In this document: in pieces, positions 44,201 through 53,414 of the stretch
How the letters are laid out: every line of letters begins with the position of its first letter
How positions within the stretch are numbered: position 1 is the stretch's first letter
Assembly (NCBI RefSeq): GCF_024721115.1
Contig: NZ_JAMDHK010000005.1
Location: 124,001-188,000 of the forward strand
Source of the DNA: Salipiger pentaromativorans
GTDB taxonomy: Bacteria > Pseudomonadota > Alphaproteobacteria > Rhodobacterales > Rhodobacteraceae
DNA length: 64,000 nucleotides
Reading direction: 5' to 3'
Program-made: the position numbers and the translations under genes
The notes under the pieces: model-generated
Databases searched by the model: none
Seen by the model: the letters and a program-made list of their open reading frames with translations, nothing else
What the model was told of the DNA's origin: nothing

Positions 44201-46718
44201 CTTCCGGCAATGTCCCGTCGAACTCCGGGCGGATCCCGATCATCGGGCCCGCCGGGGCCACGGCACGGGTCAGCGACCGCTCCACCGGACGGCCCGAGCC
44301 TTCGGCGACGCGCAGCGTGATGCGGGCGTCCTGCGGCTGCCCCTCCATCGGTCCGGGCAACGGCAGCGCAAGCTGCGCGACACCCGCCGCGTCGGTGCGC
44401 AGATCGGCGGGGAAGGCCCGGGTCTGCGGGCTGGCGCTGCCGTCATGGCGGCCGAAGCGATAGCCGGGCAGCGCCTCGAGCGTGGTCCGGGGCAGCAGCG
44501 TCAGCTCACCCTCGATCGGCAGATCCGTCCCCGGCGCGCCGAAAAGATAGCGCGCCTCCACATCCAGCAGCGGCGGCGCGCTGCGCCGGATCGGCGCGTC
44601 GGGCAGCGACAGGGTCACGTCGATGCGCTCGGGGACAAAATCCTCGACCAGAACGGTCTGCGTCGCGAGCGCGGGCGCCTCGGGATCGGCGAACAGCGCC
44701 AGCCGCCAGGTGCCGCGCGGCACCGAAGGCGCCAGCGGAAGGGCAAAGACATGACCGCCATCGACATCCTCGGCGGACACGATGCGCGCATGCTCGACCC
44801 CGTCGGGCCGGGTCAGAACCGCCGTCACCGGCACCCCCGCCACCGCCGCGACCTTCTGGTCGCGCAGCAGCGCGGTGGCATGGATCACCTCGCCCGCGCG
44901 ATAGGCACCCCGGTCGGTGGCGAGGAACGCGTCGAGCGGGCCGCCGGGGTCGCGCCCCTCGACACCCCGGTCTGACAGATCGAAGGCCGGGTCCGAAAGC
45001 GACAGGAAGGCGAGATCCTCCTCGCCCCGCGCTGCGGTGACAAGCACCGGTTCGGCCCCGCCGGTGCCGCGTGTCAGACCCGGCGCAAAGCGCGCGACGC
45101 CCATCGCATCGGTCAGGACACTGCCCAGCGGACGGTTGGCCCGCGACAGCAACGTGACCTCGAGCCCCTCCAGCGGCGCGGCATCGGACAGCGCCCGGGC
45201 AAAGACCGTCAGCCCGTCGGTGCCCGCCAGCGTGGTCAGGCCGATGTCGGACAGCACGAACCATTGCGTGGCCCCCGGATCGTCATAAGGATCGGCCCCC
45301 GGCACCGAGGCGGTCAGCGCATAGATGCCCGCCGGCAGATCCGCCACCACCTCGCCCAAAGGCAGGCGGGTCGTCACATCGGCGTTCAGGCGGTTCTCCA
45401 CCTCGCCGGTGCCGGTCCAGATCTCCTCGGCCAGTTCCTCGGAAAAACGCTGGTCCTGCCAGCCGGAAAGCGGCCGGCCGAAATAGCTGTCCTGCATCGC
45501 GCGGATCAGGTTTCGGTCGGACAGGCGGCGCAGTTTCAGCGCCACTTCGGACAGGTTGACCGTCTCCACCGGCAGGCCCGCATCGGCGGCTTTCGGCAGC
45601 ACATAGGCGCGGCCCGGAAAGCTGACCTTGGGCGCGCGGTCGCGCACATAGGCGGTGATCGGCACGTCGCGAACCAGTTCCTCGCCCTCGGCCGAGGGCA
45701 GACCCGCGCGGAAGGTCAGCGTGTAACGCTCGCCATGCGCCACCCCCGTGACACAGACACGGCGGTCGTCGGACGTGACGGCGAGCCGGGGATCGGGCAG
45801 GCGCACATAGGGCGTGTAATCCTCGCCTGCCCGGATCAGCGGTTCGGAGAACTCGGCGCAGATGCGCGGCGCGGCGCTGTCGGCCTCGACCGCATGTTCG
45901 GTGATGCGGAAGCCGTATTTCTGGATGGCGCGGTCAAGCGCCTGTGCGATGTCGTCGCGCGCGCCAAGGCGCTCGGCCAGCCGCAGCGCCGGGATCATCA
46001 GCCGCCCGCGTCCCGACTCCTCCAGCGCCTCGGAAAGCTGAAGCATCGCATTGGCGCGCTGCGGCGCCGGACCCGCGCGCAGATAGCCGTTGACCGAGGC
46101 CAGCGCCGCGCGGCGGATCAGATCGCGTTTTTCGCTGCCGTTGCGCTGCCCGGCATATCGCAGCGACAGCCGCCCGTATTCGAGCCAGAGATCCGCCGCA
46201 TCGCTTTGCGCCAGCGCCGCGCCGGTCCAGTGCAGCGCATCGCGCAGATTGTTCTGCGCGGCCGCATTGCCCGCCGCGTCCAGCAGCGACTGCACCGACC
46301 ATTTGCCGCCCGCATGGCGCAGCCCCAGCGCCTCGGCCTCGGCGCGGGCCGCCACCAGCTCGCCGGCGCCGAGAAACGCCAGATCCGGGCGCCGTGCCTC
46401 GGCCTCGGCCCTCACCGCCGGATCGGCGGCAACCACCTGCGCCGAAATCGCGCCCTCGTAGGCGCTCCGCTCGGAGACGCCGGTTTTCGGGAAACAGGCG
46501 TTGGAACGGCTGTTGAAGGTGAAGGCGCCGCAGGCCGGATCGTTGAGGCACAGGGCCTGGCAGGCATCCAGCGTGGTGTCGAACAGGGCCTGAAGATCGC
46601 CGCCGTAGAAATCCATGTCGCGGCTCACGACAAGCCGCCGCTCGGGCATCGCCTCCTGGGCGGTGCTGACGGTGGCGGCACAAAGGCCGGCGGCAAGGGC
46701 CAATAGAAAACGGCGCAT
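41295..46718 (-). CDS. Bacterial alpha-2-macroglobulin (YfhM/YfaS type) with PAN domain
   Basis: 1807 residues, a large periplasmic protease trap. A signal peptide (MRRFLLALAAGLCAATVSTA) is followed by a PAN/apple-like domain with paired cysteines (ACQALCLNDPACGAFTFN, about residues 52-70). Many macroglobulin repeats follow, among them FLATDRGAYRAGEVIHATAL. The thioester motif GCTEQ (Cys about residue 1369) is kept, so covalent trapping is expected. It is the first gene of an overlapping operon with the glycolipid-binding gene and pbpC; it would guard the periplasm when the cell wall is breached. Confidence 0.92.
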   Translation of the reverse strand: MRRFLLALAAGLCAATVSTAQEAMPERRLVVSRDMDFYGGDLQALFDTTLDACQALCLNDPACGAFTFNSRSNACFPKTGVSERSAYEGAISAQVVAADPAVRAEAEARRPDLAFLGAGELVAARAEAEALGLRHAGGKWSVQSLLDAAGNAAAQNNLRDALHWTGAALAQSDAADLWLEYGRLSLRYAGQRNGSEKRDLIRRAALASVNGYLRAGPAPQRANAMLQLSEALEESGRGRLMIPALRLAERLGARDDIAQALDRAIQKYGFRITEHAVEADSAAPRICAEFSEPLIRAGEDYTPYVRLPDPRLAVTSDDRRVCVTGVAHGERYTLTFRAGLPSAEGEELVRDVPITAYVRDRAPKVSFPGRAYVLPKAADAGLPVETVNLSEVALKLRRLSDRNLIRAMQDSYFGRPLSGWQDQRFSEELAEEIWTGTGEVENRLNADVTTRLPLGEVVADLPAGIYALTASVPGADPYDDPGATQWFVLSDIGLTTLAGTDGLTVFARALSDAAPLEGLEVTLLSRANRPLGSVLTDAMGVARFAPGLTRGTGGAEPVLVTAARGEEDLAFLSLSDPAFDLSDRGVEGRDPGGPLDAFLATDRGAYRAGEVIHATALLRDQKVAAVAGVPVTAVLTRPDGVEHARIVSAEDVDGGHVFALPLAPSVPRGTWRLALFADPEAPALATQTVLVEDFVPERIDVTLSLPDAPIRRSAPPLLDVEARYLFGAPGTDLPIEGELTLLPRTTLEALPGYRFGRHDGSASPQTRAFPADLRTDAAGVAQLALPLPGPMEGQPQDARITLRVAEGSGRPVERSLTRAVAPAGPMIGIRPEFDGTLPEGSEAAFLLQAVGPALTPVPMAVEWRVNRVTTRYQWYQLYGNWNWEPVTTRSTVASGSAALGAEPLRVTADVDWGSYELVVERSDGAYVASSVGFSAGWYAPADAMATPDTLDLSLDKPAYAPGETAHLRLVPRYAGKALITVLADRVIAMQAVELPEGESVIDLPVTEDWGAGAYVTAQVIRPMDTAAGQNPARSLGLAHAGIDPGDRQLAVRFEAPAESAPRGPLTAALLVDGVAEGETAHVTVAAVDLGILNLTGFDSPDPSGHYFGQRRLGVEIRDLYGRLIDGMNGAMGTIRSGGDADASARLQSPPPTEELVALFSGPVTVGPDGRAEVSFDMPDFNGTVRLMAVAWTGSAVGQAEQDVLVRDSVVLSASLPRFLAPGDSTRMLLEITHATGPTGEMPLRISAEGLTLDALSVPGAVTLGAGETQRLSLPLTAGNPGDHKIALALTTPDGKRLTKTLTVGIRANDPPVGRTRRFTLDPGQSFTLDGAALSGFRREGSELVVSAGPLARFDAPGLLASLDRYPYGCTEQVTSQALPLLYMSALTEPLGLGGKAQIDRRVGQSITKLLTRQAANGAFGLWSAGSGDFWLDAYVSDFLTRARAAGQDVPELALRAALDNLKNRIAYAPDFDSGGEDIAYALMVLAREGQAAIGDLRYYADQRADAFASPLAQAQLGTALASYGDQTRADRMFAKAAARIAGQSSPARVWRADYGSVLRDAAGLLSLAVEARSDAVDREALVTRIAAVSRSMSTQEQAWSLLAAHALVQDPSSSGIALDGTPVSGPFLRRIAGEALDPVQIANTGTGPTPITLTALGVPDGQTEAGGYGYSLTREYFAMDGTPLSGPVRQGDRLVAVLTVRPAEPGGARLMVNDALPAGFEIDNPNLIRAGDIRGLDWLKPAQTEYSEFRSDRFLAAVNQSGSDPIRLAYIVRAVSPGVFHHPAALVEDMYRPDYRATTASGTMVIE

Positions 46719-46854
46719 CTTGCAAACTCCTGTATTCCAATGCGCGCATGGTGCCCCCCGGGGCCGCCGATGGCAACGATTCCCCGGAGCGTCCTTAAGC
46801 GGATCTTCACCAAACCCGCCCCATCCTGCCGCCGCTCAAGGAGGCGACGAGGGC

Positions 46855-49401
46855 ATGAGTCTCACGGCACGACTGGCCGAGGAACGCCGCGCGCGGCTGG
46901 CGGCGGAGCGTCTGCTTGAACTCAAGCAGGCCGAGCTGTTTGCGGCCAATCGCAAGCTCGACAAACACGCCCGCGCGCTCAGCCACGAGATCCACGAAAC
47001 CCGTGCCGAGATCACCGAGGTCCGGACCGAGAACCGCCTGGTGAAATCCCAGCTCGGTCAGGCGCATCAGAAGATCGAGCTGGTCGAGGGGCAGCTCTGG
47101 AAGGCGTTGCAGACCATGCGCGACGGCTTTGCCATGTTCAGCGCCGACCGGCTGATGGAGCTGGCCAACCCCGCCTATCTCGCTCCTTTCGAGGATCTCG
47201 ACTCGGTCGGGCCGGGCGCCAGCTACCGCCACGTTCTGGAGATGATGGTCGAGGAAGGGATCGTCGATCTTCAGGGCGAGGGCCGCCGCGCCTGGCACGA
47301 GCGGATGATCGCCCGCTGGGACCGCGACCCGATCCCCTCCGAGACGATCCGCCTCTGGAGCGGCCAGTTCATCAAGATCCAGGACCGGCACATGCCCGAT
47401 GGCGGTATCGTCTCGCTTTGCTTCAACATCACCGAGCTGATGCGCATGTGGTCGGCCATCGAAGAGCTGCCCGACGGCTTTGTCATCTACGATGCCGAGG
47501 ACCGGCTGCTGATGTGCAACGAGCCTTACCGCCGGATCTACGAGACCAGCGCCCCCGCGATGGTGCCCGGCGCCAGTTTCGAGGACATCCTGCGCTATGG
47601 TCTGGAGCAGGGCCAGTATCCCGAGGCGGTGGGCCGCGAGGAGGACTGGCTCGAGATACGACTCGCGGCCCATCGCGATGCGGTACAAGAGCTGGAACAG
47701 CAGCTCGACGACGGGCGCTGGCTGCGGATCTACGAGCGGCCGCTCTCCGATGGCGGCCGGGTCGGGCTGCGCATCGACATTTCGGACATCAAGCAAACCC
47801 AGCTCGAGCTGGAAGAGGCCAAGCAGCGCGCGGAGGCGGCGAACCGCGCCAAATCGGCCTTTCTCGCCAATATGAGCCACGAGATCCGCACGCCGATGAA
47901 CGGGGTGGTCGGCATGGCCGAGCTGCTGCGCGAATCCAGGCTGTCGGACGAACAGTTGCTCTATGTCGATACCATCCGCAGCTCGGGCGAGGCGCTGCTG
48001 GTGATCATCAACGACATTCTGGACTATTCCAAGATCGAGGCGGAGAAGCTCGAGCTGAAATCCGAGCCCTTCGATCTGGAACACGCGGTGCATGAGGTGC
48101 TCTTGCTGCTGCAACCCAGCGCGCGGCACAAGGGCATCGACCTGCTGGTCGATTACGACCTGTTCCTGCCCACCCATTTCACCGGCGATCCGGGCCGGGT
48201 GCGGCAGATCCTCACCAATCTCGTCGGCAACGCGGTGAAATTCACCATCGAGGGCCATGTGCTGGTACGGGTGACCGGCGCCGCCGACGCGACGGGCAGC
48301 GCCGCGGTGCATGTAACGGTCGAGGACACCGGGATCGGCATCGCGCCCGACAAGATCGCCCATGTCTTCGGCGAGTTCAATCAGGCCGAGGACGACCGCA
48401 ATCGCCAGTTCGAGGGCACCGGCCTGGGCCTCGCGATCACCCGGCGGCTGGTGCAGCTCATGGGGGGCGAGATCTGGGCCGAATCCGAACCGGGCAAGGG
48501 ATCGTGTTTCGGCCTGCGCCTGCCGCTGGTGCTGGACGAGCCGGGCGAGCTTCAGAACCCCCTGCTGCCCGCCGGGCTACACAGGGTGCTGCTGGTCGAT
48601 GACCACGCGCTGAACCGGGCGATCCTGCTGCGGCAGCTCGAAGGTGTGGGGCTGCGGGCCAGGGTGTGCAAGACCGGCGGCGAAGCGCTCGACCATATGT
48701 CCGATCCGCCGGATCTGGTGATCGCCGCGCAGGAGCTGCCGGACATGACCGGCACCGAGCTGGCGCAACGGCTGCGGCAGACGCCCTCCGGCCCGCCGAT
48801 GATCCTGCTGGCGCCGGACCCCCAGACCATCGCGGCCGAGGCCAAGGCGCTCGGCGTGCGGGCGGTGCTACAGAAGCCGGCGCCGCGGCGTGCGCTCTTT
48901 GCCGCGCTGGAAACGGTGCCGGGCGCAAGTGCGGACCCCGCTCCGCAGGCAGACCCCCTGCCCGCCTTCCATCACCGTACCGCCGAGCCGCAGGTCTCGG
49001 CCGATGCGGCCACGCTCAGCGTGCTTCTGGCCGAGGACAACCGCACGAACCAGCTTGTCTTCCGCAAGATGGTGCAGCGTCTGGGCCTGCCGCTCGACCT
49101 GCGCCTTGCCGGCAACGGGATCGAGGCGGTGGCCGCCTATCGCGAGGCGCGTCCCGACCTGATCTTCATGGACATCTCGATGCCCCGGATGGACGGCAAG
49201 GAGGCCACCCGCGAAATTCGCGCCCTGGAAGGGGACGGCCCCCGCGTTCCGATCATCGCGGTCACCGCCCATGCCATGGCCGGCGACCGCGACGGCATTC
49301 TGGCCGCGGGGCTCGACGATTACCTCACCAAACCGCTGCGCAAATCCGAGTTGATGGCGCTTTTGCAGAAATGGGGCGGGGTCCGGGCTCAGTCGCCGTA
49401 G
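46855..49401 (+). CDS. Hybrid sensor histidine kinase with two receiver domains
   Basis: 848 residues from the ATG at 46855 (AGGAGG upstream); longer in-frame readings cross the divergent gene. Order: coiled coil (residues 1-80), two PAS-like domains (about 90-200 and 205-330), HisKA with NMSHEIRTPMNG (His342), HATPase with GNAVKF, DTGIGIAPDKI and GTGLGLAI, then two receivers. The first receiver keeps LVDDH and QKP but has Ala625 where the phospho-Asp belongs (DLVIAAQELP), so it is degenerate; the second (LIFMDISMPRMDG) is intact. There is no membrane segment, so it senses something in the cytoplasm. Its end overlaps the converging yaaA by 13 bases. Confidence 0.9.
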   Translation: MSLTARLAEERRARLAAERLLELKQAELFAANRKLDKHARALSHEIHETRAEITEVRTENRLVKSQLGQAHQKIELVEGQLWKALQTMRDGFAMFSADRLMELANPAYLAPFEDLDSVGPGASYRHVLEMMVEEGIVDLQGEGRRAWHERMIARWDRDPIPSETIRLWSGQFIKIQDRHMPDGGIVSLCFNITELMRMWSAIEELPDGFVIYDAEDRLLMCNEPYRRIYETSAPAMVPGASFEDILRYGLEQGQYPEAVGREEDWLEIRLAAHRDAVQELEQQLDDGRWLRIYERPLSDGGRVGLRIDISDIKQTQLELEEAKQRAEAANRAKSAFLANMSHEIRTPMNGVVGMAELLRESRLSDEQLLYVDTIRSSGEALLVIINDILDYSKIEAEKLELKSEPFDLEHAVHEVLLLLQPSARHKGIDLLVDYDLFLPTHFTGDPGRVRQILTNLVGNAVKFTIEGHVLVRVTGAADATGSAAVHVTVEDTGIGIAPDKIAHVFGEFNQAEDDRNRQFEGTGLGLAITRRLVQLMGGEIWAESEPGKGSCFGLRLPLVLDEPGELQNPLLPAGLHRVLLVDDHALNRAILLRQLEGVGLRARVCKTGGEALDHMSDPPDLVIAAQELPDMTGTELAQRLRQTPSGPPMILLAPDPQTIAAEAKALGVRAVLQKPAPRRALFAALETVPGASADPAPQADPLPAFHHRTAEPQVSADAATLSVLLAEDNRTNQLVFRKMVQRLGLPLDLRLAGNGIEAVAAYREARPDLIFMDISMPRMDGKEATREIRALEGDGPRVPIIAVTAHAMAGDRDGILAAGLDDYLTKPLRKSELMALLQKWGGVRAQSP

Positions 49402-50159
49402 GGACGCACGAAGGCCGGCTTGTCCGGCGTCGACAGCGCTTCGGAATAGGCATAGCCGCCGCTGTCGAAATCGCGCAGCGCCGCCGGGTCGGTCAGCCGG
49501 TGCTGCACGATGTAGCGCGCCATCGCGCCCCGGGCGCGCTTGGCGTAAAAGCTGACGATCTTCGGCGTGCCGCTCTTGTCCTCGAGGAACTGCGGCGTGA
49601 TCACCCGCAGCCGCAGCGCCGTCTCATCCACCGCGCCGAAATATTCCTGGCTGGCGCAGTTCACCAGCACATCGGTGCCCAGAGTCACCGCCTCGTCGTT
49701 CAACGCCTTTGCGATCTGGTCGCCCCAATAGTCGTAAAGCGAGGCCCCGCGCCGCGTCTTCAGCCGCGATCCCATCTCCAGCCGGTACTGCTGGATCCCG
49801 TCAAGCGGGCGCAGCAGGCCGTAGAGCCCCGAGAGAATGCGCAGATGATCCTGCGCCCAGGCCATCTCGTCCGCGTCGAGAGAGGCGGCTTCAAGCCCCT
49901 GATAGGTGTCGCCGGCAAAGCCCAACGCGGCGGGGCGCAGCGTCTCGGGGTCGGGGGTTTCCGCGAAATCGCGGAACCGGTCGCGGTTCAGCTTGGCAAG
50001 ATCGTCGGACAGCTTCATCAGCGATTTCAGATCGCCCAGCGAGAGGTTGCGCGCCGTCTTCGCCAGCCGCACCGCATCCGCGCCAAAGCGCGGTTCGGTC
50101 ATCTCCACATCGCGTTCCGACCAGTCCAGCCGTTTGGCCGGAGACACCACAACCAGCAT
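49389..50159 (-). CDS. yaaA: Peroxide stress protein YaaA
   Basis: 256 residues, full length for the family. YaaA lowers free intracellular iron under peroxide stress. Motifs: LVVVSPAKRLDW at the N-terminus, FAGDTYQGLEA, HLRILSGLYGLLRPLDGIQ and NCASQEYFGAV. It runs opposite to the hybrid kinase gene and overlaps its end. Single gene; nothing unusual. Confidence 0.95.
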   Translation of the reverse strand: MLVVVSPAKRLDWSERDVEMTEPRFGADAVRLAKTARNLSLGDLKSLMKLSDDLAKLNRDRFRDFAETPDPETLRPAALGFAGDTYQGLEAASLDADEMAWAQDHLRILSGLYGLLRPLDGIQQYRLEMGSRLKTRRGASLYDYWGDQIAKALNDEAVTLGTDVLVNCASQEYFGAVDETALRLRVITPQFLEDKSGTPKIVSFYAKRARGAMARYIVQHRLTDPAALRDFDSGGYAYSEALSTPDKPAFVRPYGD

Positions 50160-50214
50160 GTCTCATATCCCCCTTCGGTTCATGACATTCGGCTTCCCGA
50201 ATGCTTCCCCCGAT

Positions 50215-52269
50215 CTAATGCGCTTCGTTCAGCACGTCCAGAAAAGCCGGACCGAACCGTTCGAACCGGCGCTCGCCCAGCAGCCGGGCCATCTCGTCCG
50301 GACGCCCGGCGGGCATCTGCGCCACCTTGGCCAGCAGCGACGCCGAACAGGACAGCGGCTTTTCCGTGCCATCGGCGCCGCGGGCCAGATCCGCCTGCGC
50401 GGCCATCAGCGCATCATAGACCGACCCGGCCTCGCTGCCGGCGAGCCGCCGCCGCGTCGGGTGCATCTCTTCGGTGTCGCCGGTGATGACCGACAGGAAT
50501 TCGGCGCCGTAGCGTTCGAGCTTCTTCGCCCCCACCCCGTTGATCCGCGCCATATCGTCGAGCGTGGCGGGCCGCGCCTCGGCCATCTCGATGAGCGTGC
50601 GGTCGGGAAAGATCATATAGGCGGGCAGCGAGGCCGCCTCGGCCAGCGCCCGGCGCTTGGCCTTCAGCGCCGAAAGCAGCGGCGCGTCTTCCTCCGAGAC
50701 CAGCGTCTTGACCTGCGGGCGGCGCTCGGCGGCGCGGTCGATCACGTCACGGCGGAGCTGGATGCTCTCCTCGCCGCGCAGGATCGGCAGGGCGTCGTCG
50801 GTCATGACCAAGGCGCCATGGCGCTCGGGATCGGGGCGCACGAGATCGCGGCCCATCATCTGCCGGAATACCGCCTGCCACTGGCCTTTCTTCAGATCCC
50901 GCCCGACCCCGAAGGTCGGCAATTGATCGTGCCGCCGCTGGCGCACCTTGTCGGTCTCGTTGCCGAGCAGGATGTCGATCAGATGCCCGGCGCCGAAATT
51001 CTCGCCCGTGCGCAGGGCCGCCGACAGCGCCTTGCGCACCGCCTCGGTGCCGTCGAACACCTCGGGCGGCTTGTCGCAGAGATCGCAATTGCCGCAGGGC
51101 TCGGAGGATTCCCCGAAATAGCGCAAGAGCTGCTGGCGCCGGCAGCCCAGCGCCTCGGCCAGCCCCAAGAGCGCGTTCAGCCGGCCATGATCGGCGACGC
51201 GGCGCTCGGGCGGCGCCATGCCCTCGTCGATCTGCGCCCGGCGCAGGCGGATGTCGTCGGCACCGTAAAGCGTCAGCGTTTCCGCCGGCGCCCCGTCGCG
51301 CCCGGCACGGCCGATCTCTTGATAATAGGCCTCGATCGACTTGGGCAGATCCGCATGGGCCACCCAGCGGATATCGGGCTTGTCCACCCCCATGCCGAAA
51401 GCCACCGTCGCGACCACGATCAGCCCGTCCTCGGTGGCGAAACGTTCTTCCACGCGGCGACGGTCCTCGGCCTCCATCCCGCCGTGGTAGTAGCAGGCGC
51501 TGTGCCCGTCCTCGCGCAGCGCCTGGGCCAGACTTTCGGTCTTGGCCCGTGTGCCGCAATAGACGATGCCCGACCGGCCCTTGCGCGCGGCGGCAAAGCG
51601 CAGGATCTGCGCGCGCGGGCCGTCCTTGGGCATGAAGGCCAGATGGATGTTCGGCCGGTCGAAACCGCGCAGAAAGGTCTGCGGCGCCTCGCCATCAAAG
51701 AGCCGCTGGACGATCTCGCCCTGGGTTTCCTGATCGGCGGTGGCGGTGAAGGCCGCCAGCGGCACGCCCAGCGCACGGCGCAGCTCGCCGATGCGCAGGT
51801 AGTCGGGGCGGAAATCGTGGCCCCATTGCGAGACGCAATGCGCCTCGTCGACCGCGATGAGGCTCACGCCTGCCTGCGCCAGCATCCGCTGCGCCCCGCC
51901 CGAGGCAAGCCGTTCCGGCGCCAGATAAAGCAGTTTCAGCGTGCCCTCGGACAGCATGTCCCAAACCGCGTCGGTTTCTTCCTGGGTGTTGCCCGAGGTC
52001 AGCGCGCCGGCGGCGACCCCCGCCTCGCGAAGCCCGCGCACCTGATCCCGCATCAGCGCAATCAGCGGCGAAATCACCACAGTGACCCCGCCGCGCATCA
52101 GCGCCGGAAGCTGATAGCATAGCGACTTGCCGCCGCCCGTGGGCATGATCGCCAGCACGTTCTGCCCACGCGCCACCGCTTCGACGATCTCGCCCTGACC
52201 GGGGCGGAAGGCGTCGAATCCGAAGACCTCTTTCAGCAATGCCTCACCGGGCATATGATCGCGGGGCAT
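50215..52269 (-). CDS. recQ: ATP-dependent DNA helicase RecQ
   Basis: 684 residues. Helicase motifs: Walker A IMPTGGGKSLCYQLPAL (about residue 42), SPLIALMRDQV, DEAH box AVDEAHCVSQWGHDFRP, TATADQETQ, GRAGRDG. The RecQ zinc site is in EPCGNCDLCDKPP (about residues 375-390), and a C-terminal HRDC domain with IFPDRTLIEMAEARPATLDD is followed by a further C-terminal stretch longer than in E. coli RecQ (610 residues). It works in recombination and fork repair. Confidence 0.95.
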   Translation of the reverse strand: MPRDHMPGEALLKEVFGFDAFRPGQGEIVEAVARGQNVLAIMPTGGGKSLCYQLPALMRGGVTVVISPLIALMRDQVRGLREAGVAAGALTSGNTQEETDAVWDMLSEGTLKLLYLAPERLASGGAQRMLAQAGVSLIAVDEAHCVSQWGHDFRPDYLRIGELRRALGVPLAAFTATADQETQGEIVQRLFDGEAPQTFLRGFDRPNIHLAFMPKDGPRAQILRFAAARKGRSGIVYCGTRAKTESLAQALREDGHSACYYHGGMEAEDRRRVEERFATEDGLIVVATVAFGMGVDKPDIRWVAHADLPKSIEAYYQEIGRAGRDGAPAETLTLYGADDIRLRRAQIDEGMAPPERRVADHGRLNALLGLAEALGCRRQQLLRYFGESSEPCGNCDLCDKPPEVFDGTEAVRKALSAALRTGENFGAGHLIDILLGNETDKVRQRRHDQLPTFGVGRDLKKGQWQAVFRQMMGRDLVRPDPERHGALVMTDDALPILRGEESIQLRRDVIDRAAERRPQVKTLVSEEDAPLLSALKAKRRALAEAASLPAYMIFPDRTLIEMAEARPATLDDMARINGVGAKKLERYGAEFLSVITGDTEEMHPTRRRLAGSEAGSVYDALMAAQADLARGADGTEKPLSCSASLLAKVAQMPAGRPDEMARLLGERRFERFGPAFLDVLNEAH

Positions 52270-52360
52270 GAGAAAACCTGCGGGATTTTAGCTAAATCTG
52301 CTCTATCCCAGACAGTCTCATACTAAGATTTGGTGAACAAGGCCGCAGGCGGCGGAAAAA

Positions 52361-52645
52361 TCATCCGAAGAACAGCGTCGGCAGGATGTAGTCGCGCAGC
52401 GAGATGATGATGATGAACAGCACCAGCGGCGCCAGATCCAGCGGATGCGTGTTTGGCAGGATGCGGCGGATCGGCTGATAGATCGGCTCCAGCAGACGGT
52501 TGAGGCCGGTCCAGATCTGGCCGACGATGGGCTGACGCAGGTTCAGCACGTTGAAATTGATGAGCCAGCTCATGATGATATGCACAATCATGATGAAGAA
52601 GATCACATCGAGGATCAGCTTCAGCGGGCCGTAAATCGCCATCAT
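52361..52645 (-). CDS. YggT-family membrane protein
   Basis: 94 residues from the ATG at 52645 (AAGGA upstream). Two hydrophobic segments, about residues 10-32 and 68-88, with the signature INFNVLNLRQPIVGQIWTGL and EPIYQPIRRILP typical of the YggT family. Its members are linked to osmotic tolerance and cell division, but the exact function is not known. Confidence 0.9.
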   Translation of the reverse strand: MMAIYGPLKLILDVIFFIMIVHIIMSWLINFNVLNLRQPIVGQIWTGLNRLLEPIYQPIRRILPNTHPLDLAPLVLFIIIISLRDYILPTLFFG

Positions 52646-52773
52646 CGGTGTCGTTTCCTTTGCCTGAACGGGGTCAGAGGTAAGCATCCCTGGCCGCGAG
52701 GGCAAGAGTGCCGCGAGGTCTTGGTTGACGCTGCGGCGCGGCGGGCGCTTTTTGGCGGCAGAAGGAGGTGCCG

Positions 52774-53310
52774 ATGTATCCGTTTATCCGCATGGCCAAA
52801 GAGATCTGGCTCACCCGCAAGCTGCCGCCGCTGGAGCCCAACGGCGTGCATGTCTCGCATCACATGTGCTGGCCCTGGGATCTGGATATGTGGAACGAGT
52901 TGAACAACGGCCGCACCCTGACGCTGCTCGATCTCGGGCGCTTCCCGCTGGCGATGCGCGCGGGGCTGATGGCCGCGCTCAAGCGCGAACGCTGGCGGAT
53001 GACCATGGCGGGGGTCGTGGTGCGCTATCGCCGCCGCATCCAGACGTTCGAAAAGATCGAGATGCGCTCGCGGCTGATCGGCTGGGACCACCGCTTTCTC
53101 TATATCGAGCAAAGCCTGTGGAAGACCGACGGGGAATGTGCCAACCAGGCCGTCTACCGCGCCGCCGTGACCGATCGCAAAGGCATTGTGACCACCGACA
53201 GGGTGATGGCGGCGCTGGGGGCCGATCCGGTGTCGCCCGAACTGCCGATCTGGGTGCAGCACTGGCTCCGGGCGGAAGACGAACGCCCCTGGCCGCCGGC
53301 GCGCGACTGA
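52774..53310 (+). CDS. Acyl-CoA thioesterase-like (hot-dog fold) protein
   Basis: 178 residues from the ATG at 52774, with AAGGAGGTG 5 bases before; the GTG at 52768 is less likely. It has a single hot-dog domain with MWNELNNGRTLTLLDLGRF (the Asn-x-x-Asn/Asp region) and VVVRYRRRIQTFEKIEMRSR, as in thioesterase/4HBT-2 family proteins. It would hydrolyse acyl-CoA, but substrate and chain length are unknown. Single gene upstream of an MFS transporter. Confidence 0.78.
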   Translation: MYPFIRMAKEIWLTRKLPPLEPNGVHVSHHMCWPWDLDMWNELNNGRTLTLLDLGRFPLAMRAGLMAALKRERWRMTMAGVVVRYRRRIQTFEKIEMRSRLIGWDHRFLYIEQSLWKTDGECANQAVYRAAVTDRKGIVTTDRVMAALGADPVSPELPIWVQHWLRAEDERPWPPARD

Positions 53311-53414
53311 CCGTGCGGCAGGCATCCGCCCCCGCGTGCCGCCGCTGCGGCGCATTTCGGCTTGCCACCCTCCACCCCCGCCTGTTCTATCGCGCCGGAC
53401 ACAGGGGGGGTAGC

